The notes under the pieces were generated by a model. The model worked only from the letters and a program-made list of their open reading frames with translations. It was not told the origin of the DNA and did no database searches. 64,000 nucleotides of DNA. Source: Lindgomyces ingoldianus. Taxonomy: Eukaryota > Ascomycota > Dothideomycetes > Pleosporales > Lindgomycetaceae. The stretch spans positions 1,644,978 through 1,708,977 of the forward strand of contig NW_022985166.1 of the NCBI RefSeq assembly GCF_010093535.1. The letters run 5' to 3'. Made by a program: the position numbers and the translations under genes. Below, piece by piece: positions 35,201 through 44,718 of this stretch. Within the stretch, counting starts at the first letter, position 1. Every line of letters begins with the position of its first letter.

Positions 35201-35891
35201 TTGTGCCCATGGATACTGAAATTGGATGGCTGGGGCTTTGAATCTGCTGGATGAAACTACCATCTGCCATCTCCGCATCCACAGTGATCTCAATGCCGGT
35301 TCCTACTGCATCCGCTGTGGTGTTGCTTGTCAGCCCGAGTGGGTATTTTCCATATCTCGGGCAGATAATATTGGGGATTGTGAAGCGGATGCCATCGACT
35401 TCCATATCGTGCTTGAGTTCTCCGAGATATGTGATCTTGACAATGACATTGGCTCCAGGGGGAATATTTCCAACTGTTGTCGTGAAGACATCAGATGCTT
35501 CTGGTAACTGCTCTAGCAGTCCAGCTGTCTCGCCCTTGGCTACAGCTTCCTGGAACACCTGTTTCGCTTTCTCCTTCTCCTTGACCTCACCTACAATCGT
35601 CCTGTCTCCGATATGACAGGTGAAACCCACAACGCTTACACCATCGTAGAGAGGGAATGTGTATCTGACTTCTTTGATGCCTTTCGTGTCGGAAGGGTTG
35701 ACGAAAGCCTGGGTGAGAATTGTGCGGGAGGTAGTAGAGAGGATAGTAGAGTGTGCTTGGAGGGATACTTGGGGAAGGTAGAATCTCTCTAATTCAGTAC
35801 GGTAGGAATTGGGAAGAGTATAGTAGAGCCCGCAAACGTAAATCTCCTCATGCCCCAATGAGTATTTGGGGCGGTTGAACATCGTGGACAC
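32268..35891 (-). CDS. VIT + von Willebrand A domain protein with FG-rich and SNARE-like segments
   Basis: A single exon of 1207 residues. Residues about 10-140 form a VIT domain (VSLQAHSTILSTTSRTILTQ; YTFPLYDGVSVVGF). A vWA domain follows with MIDAS motif DRSGSMS (about residue 305), GGTEMYQPI and LLTDGEIWD, so it probably binds a metal and a protein partner. Next come a PPPY motif, a VWA5/PARP4-like segment (VGGKYCSFVAIERN), Pro-rich and FG-rich low-complexity linkers (GGFGSAPVA, SPFSFGSAFG), and a C-terminal helical domain (ALQTFEGFWEWS) of the VWA5/PARP4 type. In the linker, residues about 868-912 (SVTERGEKLDTLTARTAAL) look like an R-SNARE core with central Arg, and about 955-1002 (LDRICAKTDTVDD) like a SNAP-25-type helix. 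No membrane anchor is seen. Function unknown. Confidence 0.92.
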   Translation of the reverse strand: MSTMFNRPKYSLGHEEIYVCGLYYTLPNSYRTELERFYLPQVSLQAHSTILSTTSRTILTQAFVNPSDTKGIKEVRYTFPLYDGVSVVGFTCHIGDRTIVGEVKEKEKAKQVFQEAVAKGETAGLLEQLPEASDVFTTTVGNIPPGANVIVKITYLGELKHDMEVDGIRFTIPNIICPRYGKYPLGLTSNTTADAVGTGIEITVDAEMADGSFIQQIQSPSHPISVSMGTTSFAPNAEPKMNKASATLSLGTAQLDTDFILQIISKDSGIPKAILETHPTIPNQRALMATLVPKFSLPAEKPEVVFVCDRSGSMSGSRINLVIQALKVFLKSLPVGVKFNICSFGSSHSFLWPKSVTYSQQTLDQAVRHVELFQANFGGTEMYQPIKATLDQRYKDIPLEVMLLTDGEIWDQQRLFSYLNQEVAETKVPIRVFTLGIGNGVSHSLIEGIARAGNGFSQTVGEGEKMDSKVVRMLKGALSPHVDDYTLEVKYSDNNSKNTSRTQDDDFEIVERVADSLTVKIALDEKKEEEKPVSGLQSKTMRSFFTDYHQKKPISLFDATADPDKDFPPPYDESGEARYSHLPNIMAPKIIQAPQNIPALFAFNRTSVYLLLGPEAPQQTPQSVILKGTSQYGPLELEIPIQILDMPGETIHQLAAKKAIFELEQGRGWLPEAKDESSKPLKEKFESRFSDMVEREAVRLGVRFQVGGKYCSFVAIERNRANRTDKELEEAGYEVLDDPASVPQASAPVKATQNMFSSLGASSESKSHGINISTTDRRKSRSLFGGIKGFFGSSNPTPPPPGGSLFSLAPQSTGSAALSASFFGNAPQPTGLSTLPSYSPANYASIPPPPPPQPHPQSPHDTAAAELAVTQNLLHNSIQSVTERGEKLDTLTARTAALSTQSQEFYTKAKKSSTSFGRFFGESAPAPTTSTPPPPSAPVDTSTTEEWKSRQAPAHTRVLSRKIKLMALQAPDLDNQSQALDRICAKTDTVDDSVAINRERLNRIEGSRERSSPLSPPTANSSAPSTSKASGVSAETSAFGSSNNTQGGFGSAPVAASASASPFSFGSAFGAAPAPAPTASSSPFGNPRAKPFSAGAPAPAPTPTKPKTPDEILEILIALQTFEGFWEWSVTLFSALSINPSSTEQKMKDWSLGLEKRAFATALAIAYFETKLVALQGSWELVVDKARGWLEDNGHGGDLIEKARGLL

Positions 35892-36778
35892 TGATGTCTG
35901 TGATAATGGAATGGAGGTGGAAGGAAGGCGTCGTCACCACAATATAAATGGAGGGGAACCTTGCAAGTGGCTAAGGGTTTGAGTAGAACACAAGCAAGTA
36001 GTCACCCAGAGATATGTATATCAGATAAGACACGACACCTAGGGAAAAGTGAAAGCAAACAATATGTGGTTGACCAACTCGAAAAGCTCAACGCAACACG
36101 TTCTTTATGCTTGTCTTCTGCCTGATGTGCCTAAGCGGTTCGTATCTAGCTGCCTGATGAATACCTGATTAGCTGGAGTAGAACAGAACGCCTTAGTTGG
36201 ACACTTCTTCCAAAACGGCAGTAATAGGCTATGATGAGGCTGTGTTACGATTGACTTTTTCTTTTCAAAGAGAGGAACTGAGGGGAAATGAGGTTCGGAA
36301 GCGTTCAGCTGCGTCAAGCGACTTCTTAAATCATGTTCAGCGGTGGAGGCGCAGCATGAGGCTAGTACGAACATTAATAATAAAGCACTTGGCATGCACG
36401 TGATTGGTGATCGAAGGAGGCTTAGCGTTTCAGGAATTGGGATGCCTCCTGTTAAATCGGTAATTAGGTGGGGTGATTGAAGGAGGATGCCCAGCTACAC
36501 GTTGGAGTGTGGAGAAAGAAATTCGAGGGAAGGAAATTTGGGGGGAGGGCGGGGCGGAACCCGCCAAGCCAGTGGACTTCCGTCCCGCCTTGACTCAATC
36601 CGAAAAAACGTTCAATCCGACTTCACATTTCTACCAAATGATGAAGCTGGCAGCCTCCCAGCTTCCAAATTCCTTCCCAGAGCTCGAAAATTTTCTCCAC
36701 CGTCTATTTTGCTCCAATCGTCGCTTCCACAAACTTTCACGAATTCCCCGCCGCTCGTTGATCAACCTGCAAGGCACC
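35892..36778. other. Divergent region between VIT/vWA and PUS3 genes
   Basis: It holds both promoters. An open frame in phase with PUS3 extends left to 36473, so part of this stretch may be coded if an upstream start is used (see findings). Confidence 0.5.
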
Positions 36779-38608
36779 ATGAGCTCCGCACAAGGTTATG
36801 AGAAGTGGAACCAGAAGCAGTTGATCGCCCGGATTCAAGAGTTGGAAGCAGAATTGAAGCATAAGACGCCTTCTGAATATGCTACGGCTCCCCAGCCTCC
36901 ACAGCAGTCAATATCATACCGCAAACCGCCGAAGCAGCCACCTAAAGCATTCGACGCTTCGAAGTATAGTACCAGGCTGATCGCATTGAAATTCGCATAT
37001 CTGGGGCAGAAGTACAATGGTTTTGAGCATCATAATAACAATAATACTCCGCTCCCGACCATTGAAGAAGAGCTGTGGAAGGCGTTAATGAAGACGAGAC
37101 TTATAAATCCTACGCCGAGTTCTGGAGAGAAGAAGGGAGATTATGATAGGTTGGATCACAAGACGTTTGCAGCCTGGGATCGCGGGGGCGTGGATATGAA
37201 TTGGGAAGGTTGCGAGTACTCAAAATGTGGTCGGACGGATCGGGGCGTGAGTGCATTTGGGCAGGTTATTGGAGTGCGGGTTCGAAGCAACCGGCCAATA
37301 CCAAGCCCGAACCCAACACTAGAAACCCTCTCAACTTCCCCAGAAGCGATCTCAGAAGAGCTGGAAAGTACCGAAACTTCTCTTCCTCCCACCGACACCG
37401 ACACCGAGTCCGAACAGGCAGCGAAGCCCTTCAACGACATCTTAGACGAACTCCCTTACATCCAACTCCTAAACCGTGTCCTCCCCCCCGACATCCGCAT
37501 CTACGCCTGGTGTCCTAACCCTCCCCCAGATTTCTCCGCCCGCTTCTCCTGCAGAGAACGGCGCTATAAATACTTCTTCACAAACCCGTGTTTCAGCCCC
37601 AACCCCGATCCCTCAGGCCTGTACCTTCCAACCAGCTATCCCACCCCTGAATCTGGTTCTAGAACTGCGATGCGGGAAGGTTGGCTCGATATTGATGCCA
37701 TGAAACAAGGGTGTAGCGAGTTAGTTGGCCTCCACGACTTCCGCAATTTCTGTAAAATCGATGCTAGCAAACAACTCACAAACTTCCAGCGGCGGATCTT
37801 CTACGCTGATATTGAGGAGATCTCGCCATTATCTATTCCCACATATCTCTCGCACCAAAACCTCCAACTCCCGTCCCAATTCCCTCCCTCATCTGAAGCG
37901 GGGGAGCAGCAACCGAAAATGTACGCCTTCACCCTCCACGGCAGCGCCTTCCTCTGGCATCAAGTCCGGTCCATCATCGCGCTCCTCTTTCTCATCGGCC
38001 AGGGTCTCGAGTCACCCTCCCTTATCCCTTCCCTCCTAGACATTGCCTCCAATCCCACGAGACCGAAATATGAAATGGCGTCCGATGCCCCACTCGTACT
38101 GTGGGATTGTGTGTTCCCCGCTGCGGATGAGGAGATGGGAGGGGAGAGGGTGGGAGAGAGGGAGCAGGGGTATAAGGACGCGTTAGAGTGGATTTATGTT
38201 GGGGATCCCGGGGGGAGGGAACAGAAAGGGAGGAGTGGTGGTGGAGGAGGCAGGGTTGGGACAGGGAAGTGGGGAAGAGGAGGCGTCATGGATGATCTTT
38301 GGGAAGTGTGGCGGGGGAGGAAGATGGAGGAGACGTTGGCAGGGTTGTTGATGGATGTTGTTGCTTCTCAAGGGGAGAAACTGGAGATTGGAGATGAGAG
38401 CGAGATGGAGGTAGGGGGAAAGAAGAAAGGGGGGATAGGTGTGCCAAGGGTGTTTGATGGTGGGGATGTAGCGAGGGCTAAGGGGAATTACATTCCGGTG
38501 TTGGAGAGGGAGAGGCAGGAACCTGTGGAAGTGGTCAATGAGAGGTTTGCGAGGAAGAAAGGGCTAGATCTGAGGAGGTTGAGACCGAATGAGGATGTGG
38601 ATGCCTGA
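36779..38608 (+). CDS. DEG1: tRNA pseudouridine synthase 3 (Deg1/Pus3 family)
   Basis: Converts U38/U39 in tRNA anticodon arms to pseudouridine. A single exon of 609 residues from ATG SSAQGYEKW, chosen because the family begins with a KW..QLIARIQELE helix just before the catalytic domain; the context CACCATGA is good. Key motifs are ALKFAYLGQKYNGFEHH, CGRTDRGVSAFGQV (catalytic Asp near residue 150), RVLPPDIRIYAW, FSCRERRYKYFF, HDFRNFCKID and GSAFLWHQVRSIIALL. Two low-complexity inserts interrupt the fold (acidic stretch SEELESTETSLPPTDTDTES; Gly-rich stretch near residue 480-500). The codon use turns G-rich in the last 500 bases. It converges with the HUB1-like gene, with 148 bp between stops. 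Confidence 0.94.
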   Translation: MSSAQGYEKWNQKQLIARIQELEAELKHKTPSEYATAPQPPQQSISYRKPPKQPPKAFDASKYSTRLIALKFAYLGQKYNGFEHHNNNNTPLPTIEEELWKALMKTRLINPTPSSGEKKGDYDRLDHKTFAAWDRGGVDMNWEGCEYSKCGRTDRGVSAFGQVIGVRVRSNRPIPSPNPTLETLSTSPEAISEELESTETSLPPTDTDTESEQAAKPFNDILDELPYIQLLNRVLPPDIRIYAWCPNPPPDFSARFSCRERRYKYFFTNPCFSPNPDPSGLYLPTSYPTPESGSRTAMREGWLDIDAMKQGCSELVGLHDFRNFCKIDASKQLTNFQRRIFYADIEEISPLSIPTYLSHQNLQLPSQFPPSSEAGEQQPKMYAFTLHGSAFLWHQVRSIIALLFLIGQGLESPSLIPSLLDIASNPTRPKYEMASDAPLVLWDCVFPAADEEMGGERVGEREQGYKDALEWIYVGDPGGREQKGRSGGGGGRVGTGKWGRGGVMDDLWEVWRGRKMEETLAGLLMDVVASQGEKLEIGDESEMEVGGKKKGGIGVPRVFDGGDVARAKGNYIPVLERERQEPVEVVNERFARKKGLDLRRLRPNEDVDA

Positions 38609-38756
38609 TATGGAAACTTGAGTTTGAGATACCCCGCATACACTTAAATGCAATTAGCACCGAACAAACATATACCTTGTATCGAGTTTCATACCCCACT
38701 CACCTCAATCAGATCATCCACCGCATCCCAGGCCCTCCTCCCTCACCCACCAACAC

Positions 38757-39632
38757 TTAATCCCCAGTATCCAACTCAAGGTCCAACTGCACCCCATTAC
38801 TAACCCCATAATCACCCAAAGTAATATGATCCTTAAACGGCCGCTCTCCCTGCCTCTTCAACATAATTTCATGTGCTGGTCTCCCAATCTTCGCCGAAAC
38901 CATCGCTTTGAAGACTTTGACTGGGTCGGAGGCAAAACACGGGATTTGCGCTTTCGTGCCGAGCCGGTCGTTCACGGTTACGATGATCATGGGTTCACTT
39001 GGTGGGGCGGCGGGAGTGGGACCGGAGGCCTTGTCGGGCTTTTTGGCGCGGGGCTTGGGGTGGGAGTTGGAGCGGGGAGGAGGAAGGGTTTGGTCACGGT
39101 CGATGTCTTTGGGACGACTGTCAATTGTATCGGGGTTGTCGTCAGGGTTGTGGCGTTCACGGCGTCGTTCGCGGTCACGATCACCGTAGCGGCCATGGTC
39201 TCGCTCTCTGTCTCGTCGGCCAAACCCCCTGTCGTCCCGCTCATCCCTCCTATACCTTCCATTTTCCCTATCCCTATCCCTATCCGTCTCTTGTTCCCGC
39301 CCACCACCATACCCACCCTCCCTATCCCTCTCCCGATCTCTACTCCTATCCCTCCTCCTCCTATCTTCCTCTTGCGCCCGATATCCCCGACCTATATTCC
39401 GCTCACCATCTCGCTCAGAGTCATCACGTCGGTCATGCTTCTTCCACTTAAGCCCAGAGAAGTTCTTTGGGCGGCGCGGTGGGGAGCGAGAGCGAGAACG
39501 GCGGCGCTCGGAGCCCCGGTTGCTATCCCTGTCCCTGTCTTCTCGACGTGGGGAGCGCGAGCGTGAGCGGAAGCGGGCTTTTGGCGGTTGCGGGGAGCGC
39601 GGGGGCTGGGTTTCTGGTGCTGGGGACGGCAT
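38757..39632 (-). CDS. HUB1: RS/RD-rich protein with C-terminal HUB1/UBL5 ubiquitin-like domain
   Basis: Hub1/UBL5 is a ubiquitin-like splicing modifier that binds spliceosomal proteins non-covalently. This single-exon frame (291 residues) starts MPSPAPETQPPRSP; a longer frame reaches 39812 but its first 60 residues look non-coding. Residues about 15-195 are packed with RS, RD and RE dipeptides (RSRSRSPRREDRDRDSN; RERDREGGYGGGRE), like SR splicing factors. Residues about 213-291 match Hub1: VTVNDRLGTKAQIPC, then KAMVSAKIGRPAHEIMLK and FKDHITLGDYGV. The canonical protein is only 73 residues and ends with a Tyr-Tyr motif; here the end reads LDLELDTGD instead. Confidence 0.88.
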   Translation of the reverse strand: MPSPAPETQPPRSPQPPKARFRSRSRSPRREDRDRDSNRGSERRRSRSRSPPRRPKNFSGLKWKKHDRRDDSERDGERNIGRGYRAQEEDRRRRDRSRDRERDREGGYGGGREQETDRDRDRENGRYRRDERDDRGFGRRDRERDHGRYGDRDRERRRERHNPDDNPDTIDSRPKDIDRDQTLPPPRSNSHPKPRAKKPDKASGPTPAAPPSEPMIIVTVNDRLGTKAQIPCFASDPVKVFKAMVSAKIGRPAHEIMLKRQGERPFKDHITLGDYGVSNGVQLDLELDTGD

Positions 39633-39864
39633 TGTGACAGGGAAGTTGTGGGTAGTTGTAGGTAAAGGAGGCGTAGAGGGATTGTTACAAGGCGGGAATG
39701 CCCTTCGAACCCTGAGAGAAGTTTTGAACCTGAGAGGTGGAAGTGAGAGAATGAAGAAAGCCCCAGGCGGCGGAAAGGCAGTCAAGTTTCGCCGTATGCC
39801 AAGCATACCCAACTAGCAATCAGCCAGAAATTATTAGGAGCTTGGGCCATACAACACCACACTA

Positions 39865-41657
39865 CAGTCAACTCTTAATGGCGCGATACAATTCTAGAAC
39901 AAGGATTATATCATTATATCGCAATATTATTGCAGCAAGAGGGTTACGTAATCTAACTATCTAGAGTGCCCTAGACAAACTGCTTAGACTTTTAAGCCTT
40001 TGCTTTAGTATATAGCTGCTAGAGCGCTCTAATCTGCTAGGGAGTTGTTAAATCTGTATGCTCTTAATATAAGAGTAGTAATTTAAGAGCCTGCTCTGCC
40101 TGCGTAGGGGTAAGTATTTATATAGAAGGCTTTTTATTATCTAATTTATCTTTAACTAGCTGCTAGCTATATATTATAATTATGTTTACTACATTAAAGT
40201 TAGATTAAGTAGGCTTGTAATCTTTATTAATAGGATTTAGGAAGTTTTTAAGGCTTATAGCGTCCTAAATTCTGCCTGCGTGCTGCACCTGCTAGTAGAG
40301 CTCCTCTAGCTCCTGCTAAGACTGCTCCTCTAAATTAGGCAGGTAGATTAGTTCTTGTAAAGGCTAGATCTTAGCTTAGCAGAAGCAGTAATAGATTATA
40401 TTACTCTAAAAGTTGTTATACTAGGCTTAAGAGGCCTAGCGTAAGGCATAGTAGAGGTTAACTTAAGTTGCTAGATCTGCGCTGCGCTTATAGCTAGCAA
40501 CTATATAGCGTATCTATTGCTTTTTATATAAGCGCTTAAACTAACTAATTACGCCTTAATTAAGTAGCTAGTAGACGCTAGTTAAGTTAGCAGGCAGCTA
40601 TTAAATGTAGATATTTAGTAAAGGTAGTTTAAGATTAACACTAAAGATATAAGCGCTGTAGTTATTTATTAGCAGTAGGATAGACCTAGTCTCTTTTATC
40701 TACTAATAAAAGGCCTGTAGCTAATCTATTATAATAGTATGCGTTATTTACGCCTTAAGATTTAATAACTATTAGATGCTAAAAGCCTTAAGGTTAATAG
40801 ATTATAGAGCATGTAGTCTAGCTACCTTTTTAATAGCCTAAAGAGTAAAGTGCTTACTGCTAGTAAAGTTATAGTAGCATATAATTAATATTTAGTTCTT
40901 ATCCTTCTTCCTGCTAAGTTAAGCTCTAGTAGAAAGCCCTAACAATAGTGCCTACTGCTAATATAGGCCTGTCTTGTCTATATTAAATATATCCTGCTCT
41001 GCGTATTCTCTACACAGCGTTCTAATAGCCCTTATCTTCTTTTTAGCCCTAGCTAGCACTAACGCAGCCTTACCCTAGTGTTAATAAAGCTTAATATTAT
41101 GCTATTGCTTAAAGTTAGTAAGCTAGCCTAAGCTAAACTCTAGTACAAAGAGGTTAGCGTAATTAGGTATTTACAGCTAGATAGCCTTTGCTTTCTTAAT
41201 AAAAATATTACTAGGGACGTTGCTGCTAGAGCTTTTAAGGTGCTGCTGCTAGTTAAAGAGGACAGCTTTAAGAATAGGCTACTATGCCTGTTATTAACAT
41301 GTGCAGGTAGTGGCAGAGCTACTGTTAAGGTAGCTATATTGCTTTAAAAGGGACTCTAATACTGTTAACTAATAGATGTAATAGTTGTACTCTTGCTTAA
41401 ACTACTTAATTACATTAAGCTGCCTCTAGCTAGGACCCTAACGTTAATACTATTAACGCAGAGCCTGTTGCTGCTTGTTAGTAATTGCCACACATAGCAT
41501 TTTATCTTTTAATATAACAATAATCTAGCTAAAAGCTTACAATATAGTAGGTATCGCAAAATAGAATATTTTAGTGGGAAATTAATTCAGGTTTGAGAAA
41601 TGTATTGCTATATCGAAATATCGTTTAATCGCGCATCGCGCCATCGAGAGTTGACTG
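39865..41657. mobile_element. Tc1/mariner-pogo-like DNA transposon, RIP-degraded
   Basis: 1793 bp flanked by TA dinucleotides (39863-39864 and 41658-41659), the target duplication of Tc1/mariner elements. The terminal inverted repeats begin CAGTCAACTCT and continue ATGGCGCGAT, with one CG to TA difference between ends, the two-strand signature of deamination. The interior is very rich in TA and stop codons and has no open frame of 60 codons on either strand, although a full-length transposase gene would fit. The start CAGTCAAC resembles pogo/Fot1-type ends. This is a dead copy. Confidence 0.85.
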
Positions 41658-41803
41658 TACTTGGATCTCGGCTGTTCCCGATAGGGCTGAGCATCATCAC
41701 ATTCCCGTCAACAGTCTATCAGTATCACCAATTCTAGCTTCTGGTTAATTTTGATTTTGTCTTCAAAAATGCTGCCTCGGTAACCCTCTATCCCAACTCC
41801 AAA

Positions 41804-42528
41804 ATGCTCAGCCTCCTCCAACGCCTGACCTCTCCCCCTTCCCAAACCCTAACAACCCTCCAACCAACCCCGTCCACAATCTCCTTCACGGTCTCCACGC
41901 GTCCAGTGCCAAAGACACTTCTCGCGCTGTTCACATACTATCTCTCGATCCTAGTTCGAATATTAGCCGGGACGCTTGCGCTCATAACGCTGTGGGCGAA
42001 ATGGCGTGCGAGTTCTGGAAAACACACAGTCCTGTTATCAATGTTCCTAGGCAGAGTGGCTGAAGCATGGATCGTTAAGCTTGTAGAAACACTGCCATGG
42101 AGATATTTAGCTCCGGTAGCGTTGACGGTGATTTGGAGGGTTGGAAGGAGAGGATATACTGGTGCCACCCCTCCCCTTACCAACTAGCCAGCCAGCAGAA
42201 ACTACTAACACACGCATCTGTAGAAGAATCCCTCCTCATAATCCGCTCCCTCGGCCTGCAAACCTCCACCTCTTCGTCCACATACCTGACCACCTCGTCC
42301 ACGCGCTTCATTCCGACAACCAGCATCCAGGATATCTTCATCCATGAAGCATTCAAGGGGTTTGAAGTCCGATTCTATCTCTCGATTGTGGTAAAGGGGG
42401 AGGGAGATGTCGTTGTGGTGTTTCCGAGTTTGTTGCCGCGGAGGGAGATCCTGGAGGAGGTTTGGAGGGGTGCTAGGGCAGGGTTGTGGGAGGTTGGTGG
42501 GAGTGGTGGAGCAAGGGGGAAGACATGA
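41804..42528 (+). CDS. GPI15: GPI-GlcNAc transferase subunit PIG-H/Gpi15
   Basis: Subunit of the ER complex that adds GlcNAc to phosphatidylinositol, the first step of GPI anchors. Two frames must be spliced. The N-terminal one (MLSLLQRLTSPPSQ) has hydrophobic segments LLALFTYYLSILVRILAGTL and YLAPVALTVIW. The second has the PIG-H domain: ESLLIIRSLGLQTSTSSST, RFIPTTSIQDIFIHEAFKG, FYLSIVVKGEGDVVVVFPSL and PRREILEEVW. A frame-keeping join is 41804-42139 with 42199-42528 (221 residues); donor GTTGG is weak, and a donor at 42128 also keeps frame, so the junction is approximate. It sits immediately right of the dead transposon. Confidence 0.85.
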
Positions 42529-43009
42529 GAGTATGGGGCAGTGGCATGGAGTACAGTGGGTTGGAGGTTCTGGATCTCGTGACGAATAATATGATTTATT
42601 ATGCTTGCTTATATTGCCCTTGCAGTGCTTGTGAAGTCGTGTGTCTGGTATTGCAGCCTTCTAATGTAGATGAACGTGGTATGGTTGCTGTTCGCAGTCT
42701 ATTTCTTCGCCAGGAATGCCCGAGTAATCGGCCTAACGAGTTGTATGTCTCTGCCCTTATCCTTTATTGAAGCCACGCTGATGCGGTATTCCCGAATGCG
42801 ATCGATGCAGACATGCCAGCTCTAGAAAAGCTTTTCCTTTCTTCTCCCGCCGCGAGCACCCTCTAGCTTAGCGTGTCCCCATTCCACGGGGCTAGAGCGT
42901 ATTCATCCCCTTCCCCCCCCCTCGCGCATCCCCACTACTCCACCCTCCGTCTTTCTTCCTCTCTCAGCCCATCTAGTAAGAGTAAACGTTCAGACCCCAG
43001 CCCCTCCCC
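42529..43009. other. Intergenic between convergent GPI15 and DIB1
   Basis: It holds the 3' UTRs of both genes. C-rich tract at 42905-42920. No other feature seen. Confidence 0.5.
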
Positions 43010-43441
43010 TCAATACCGATACCTAGTCGAGTAATCTTTTGGACTAACCACCAACCCCCTCCCTTTCTTTGCTCCCCGATAAATCGTCTCAATAATATCA
43101 ATCAACTCCTGCTTATCCTCCAACACCCAATTCAGCTTATTATTATTGCCCGTCCCAAAATCACACATCATGTGCTTATTCCGGAAGAAAAACATCACCG
43201 TGCACGCGTCGTAGAGCTCGTACATGGCTTTGAAGTCAGGCACTTCGTCGAGGTCGCACACGTAGATGCAGGCGAAGTTTTTGACTCGCTCGGCGATTTT
43301 GAAGAGCACTTCGTCTTGTCGCATGCAGTCAGGGTCGGAGTCCCGGCCGAATCGGATTACGACGAGGCGGTCTTCTTCGGAGAGGATGGCTTGGTCGACA
43401 TGCCAGCCTGTGCGGAGGTGGGGGAGGACGACGGAGCCCAT
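43010..43441 (-). CDS. DIB1: U5 snRNP thioredoxin-like protein Dib1/Dim1
   Basis: Component of the U4/U6.U5 tri-snRNP, needed for pre-mRNA splicing. A single exon of 143 residues (human 142) starting MGSVVLPHLRTGWHVDQAIL; the frame extends upstream to 43606 but that part has no conservation with the family. Conserved stretches are SEEDRLVVIRFGRDSDPDCM, YELYDACTVMFFFRNKHMM, DFGTGNNNKLNWVLEDKQE and the C-terminal GLVVSPKDYSTRYRY. The thioredoxin-fold protein lacks the CXXC redox motif, as in all Dim1. An intron could lie in the 5' part only if the true start is upstream. Confidence 0.96.
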   Translation of the reverse strand: MGSVVLPHLRTGWHVDQAILSEEDRLVVIRFGRDSDPDCMRQDEVLFKIAERVKNFACIYVCDLDEVPDFKAMYELYDACTVMFFFRNKHMMCDFGTGNNNKLNWVLEDKQELIDIIETIYRGAKKGRGLVVSPKDYSTRYRY

Positions 43442-44718
43442 GGGGACGGGAGAGGGGGTGATTCTGGGAGCCGAGGGTGACGGACGAGGATGGCAGATGT
43501 TTGGATGGTTTGACAGCTTTGTGCAGAGAGAGAGGAGAGTGGGAAGACGGGATGAGGCATCAACGAAAATGTTTGACGTTTCCCTGCCTTGACAATTGCC
43601 CCCCACCCTATCCCGATCTGCATTAGCGCGGGGTTCTTCTGCGGTTCGTCACAGCTCACGTCTCAGTGGTACCGCATGCTCGCCAAACAACCTTAGAATC
43701 AAATTCCGATGTTCTCGAAACAATACAGCAATCAGCAAGCCATTCTCAAGCCATTCTCAAGCCATAGTATAAGAATTTAATAGGCAATAAGCTTATCATC
43801 TGTAATAACCTATCTTGGAGATGCAGGAATGAACTAGTACAACAAAATAAAGTCAAATTTCTCTTCGTAGCTGTCTCGTAAGGTCCAAAAACGGCCCAGC
43901 TGTGTCTGAACAAGACCACCAGGAGTTTATGGACAGTGAACCTAACATCCTTAATAACCAGTCTTAGAAACCCTGGCACGAGTAAGGACATTAAAAACAC
44001 ACCCAAATTTTATTTATAAACGTGCAGAAGGCTCTTGGAACAAGATGTCTGTTCTCTGAACCTATTAGAAAGCAGTAGACAGCATTATGCCCTAACATCT
44101 CACTCAACTCGAAGCTCCAGCAGGCCCCAGAAATAAGATGTTTATTCTCAAAGCCTGCTAACTATTCATAGCTGGAACATGTTATGCCTGACATGTTGCT
44201 CATTATTAAGGTTCACATGGATGCGCTAGAACCAATCCCAAATTCAATTCACATTCCCCGGCAAAGTCTCGAAGGCTGCAATCTCTATTCCCAAAGCATC
44301 AACAGCATGACAATACAGCATTACCCCATCGTCACATCGTCACATCGTCACATTACAAGACAAACACACAAAACGACTGTCGAACAAAGGGATACATTAG
44401 AAGTGTCACTTCTGCTTCTCTAAGTGAATCTCAACCCGGGAGGAGATCACACAAAGAAAGACAGAAGCAGGACAAAGCCCCTAATTCAGTCGCAATTACA
44501 AACATAATTGCCAAAAGGCCAGAACAGGTACGCCACACCCATTCACACACGCCAATCTCACCCATAAGGGAGATCAGGCGGGTACTAGGATTGGCGACCG
44601 CAAAAAAACACAAACCAACACCAGACAATGCAAAAACGCCCGTACCCAGCCATGCTTCCCACAGGGAATCTGAAATAAATAAACAAGGAAAAAAGGAAAA
44701 AAAGGAAAACACACTTTT
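43442..44718. other. Intergenic, DIB1 promoter and 3' flank of the next gene
   Basis: Contains short direct repeats: GCCATTCTCAA twice at about 43738-43762, and three tandem CATCGTCA units at about 44328-44352. Two similar degenerate stretches beginning AAGATGT near 44043 and 44136 look like an old duplication. Frames here, including a hydrophobic one at 44712-44431, look like noise. Confidence 0.5.
44328..44352. repeat. Tandem CATCGTCA x3
   Basis: Three contiguous copies of the 8-bp unit CATCGTCA in an intergenic region. Exact coordinates may be off by one or two bases. Confidence 0.7.

Noticed and set aside
38826..39566. 246-codon plus-strand frame opposite the HUB1-like gene
   Set aside because: It is the antisense of the RS/RD-rich coding region; its Ile/Pro/Ser-rich composition is a by-product of Arg/Asp codons.
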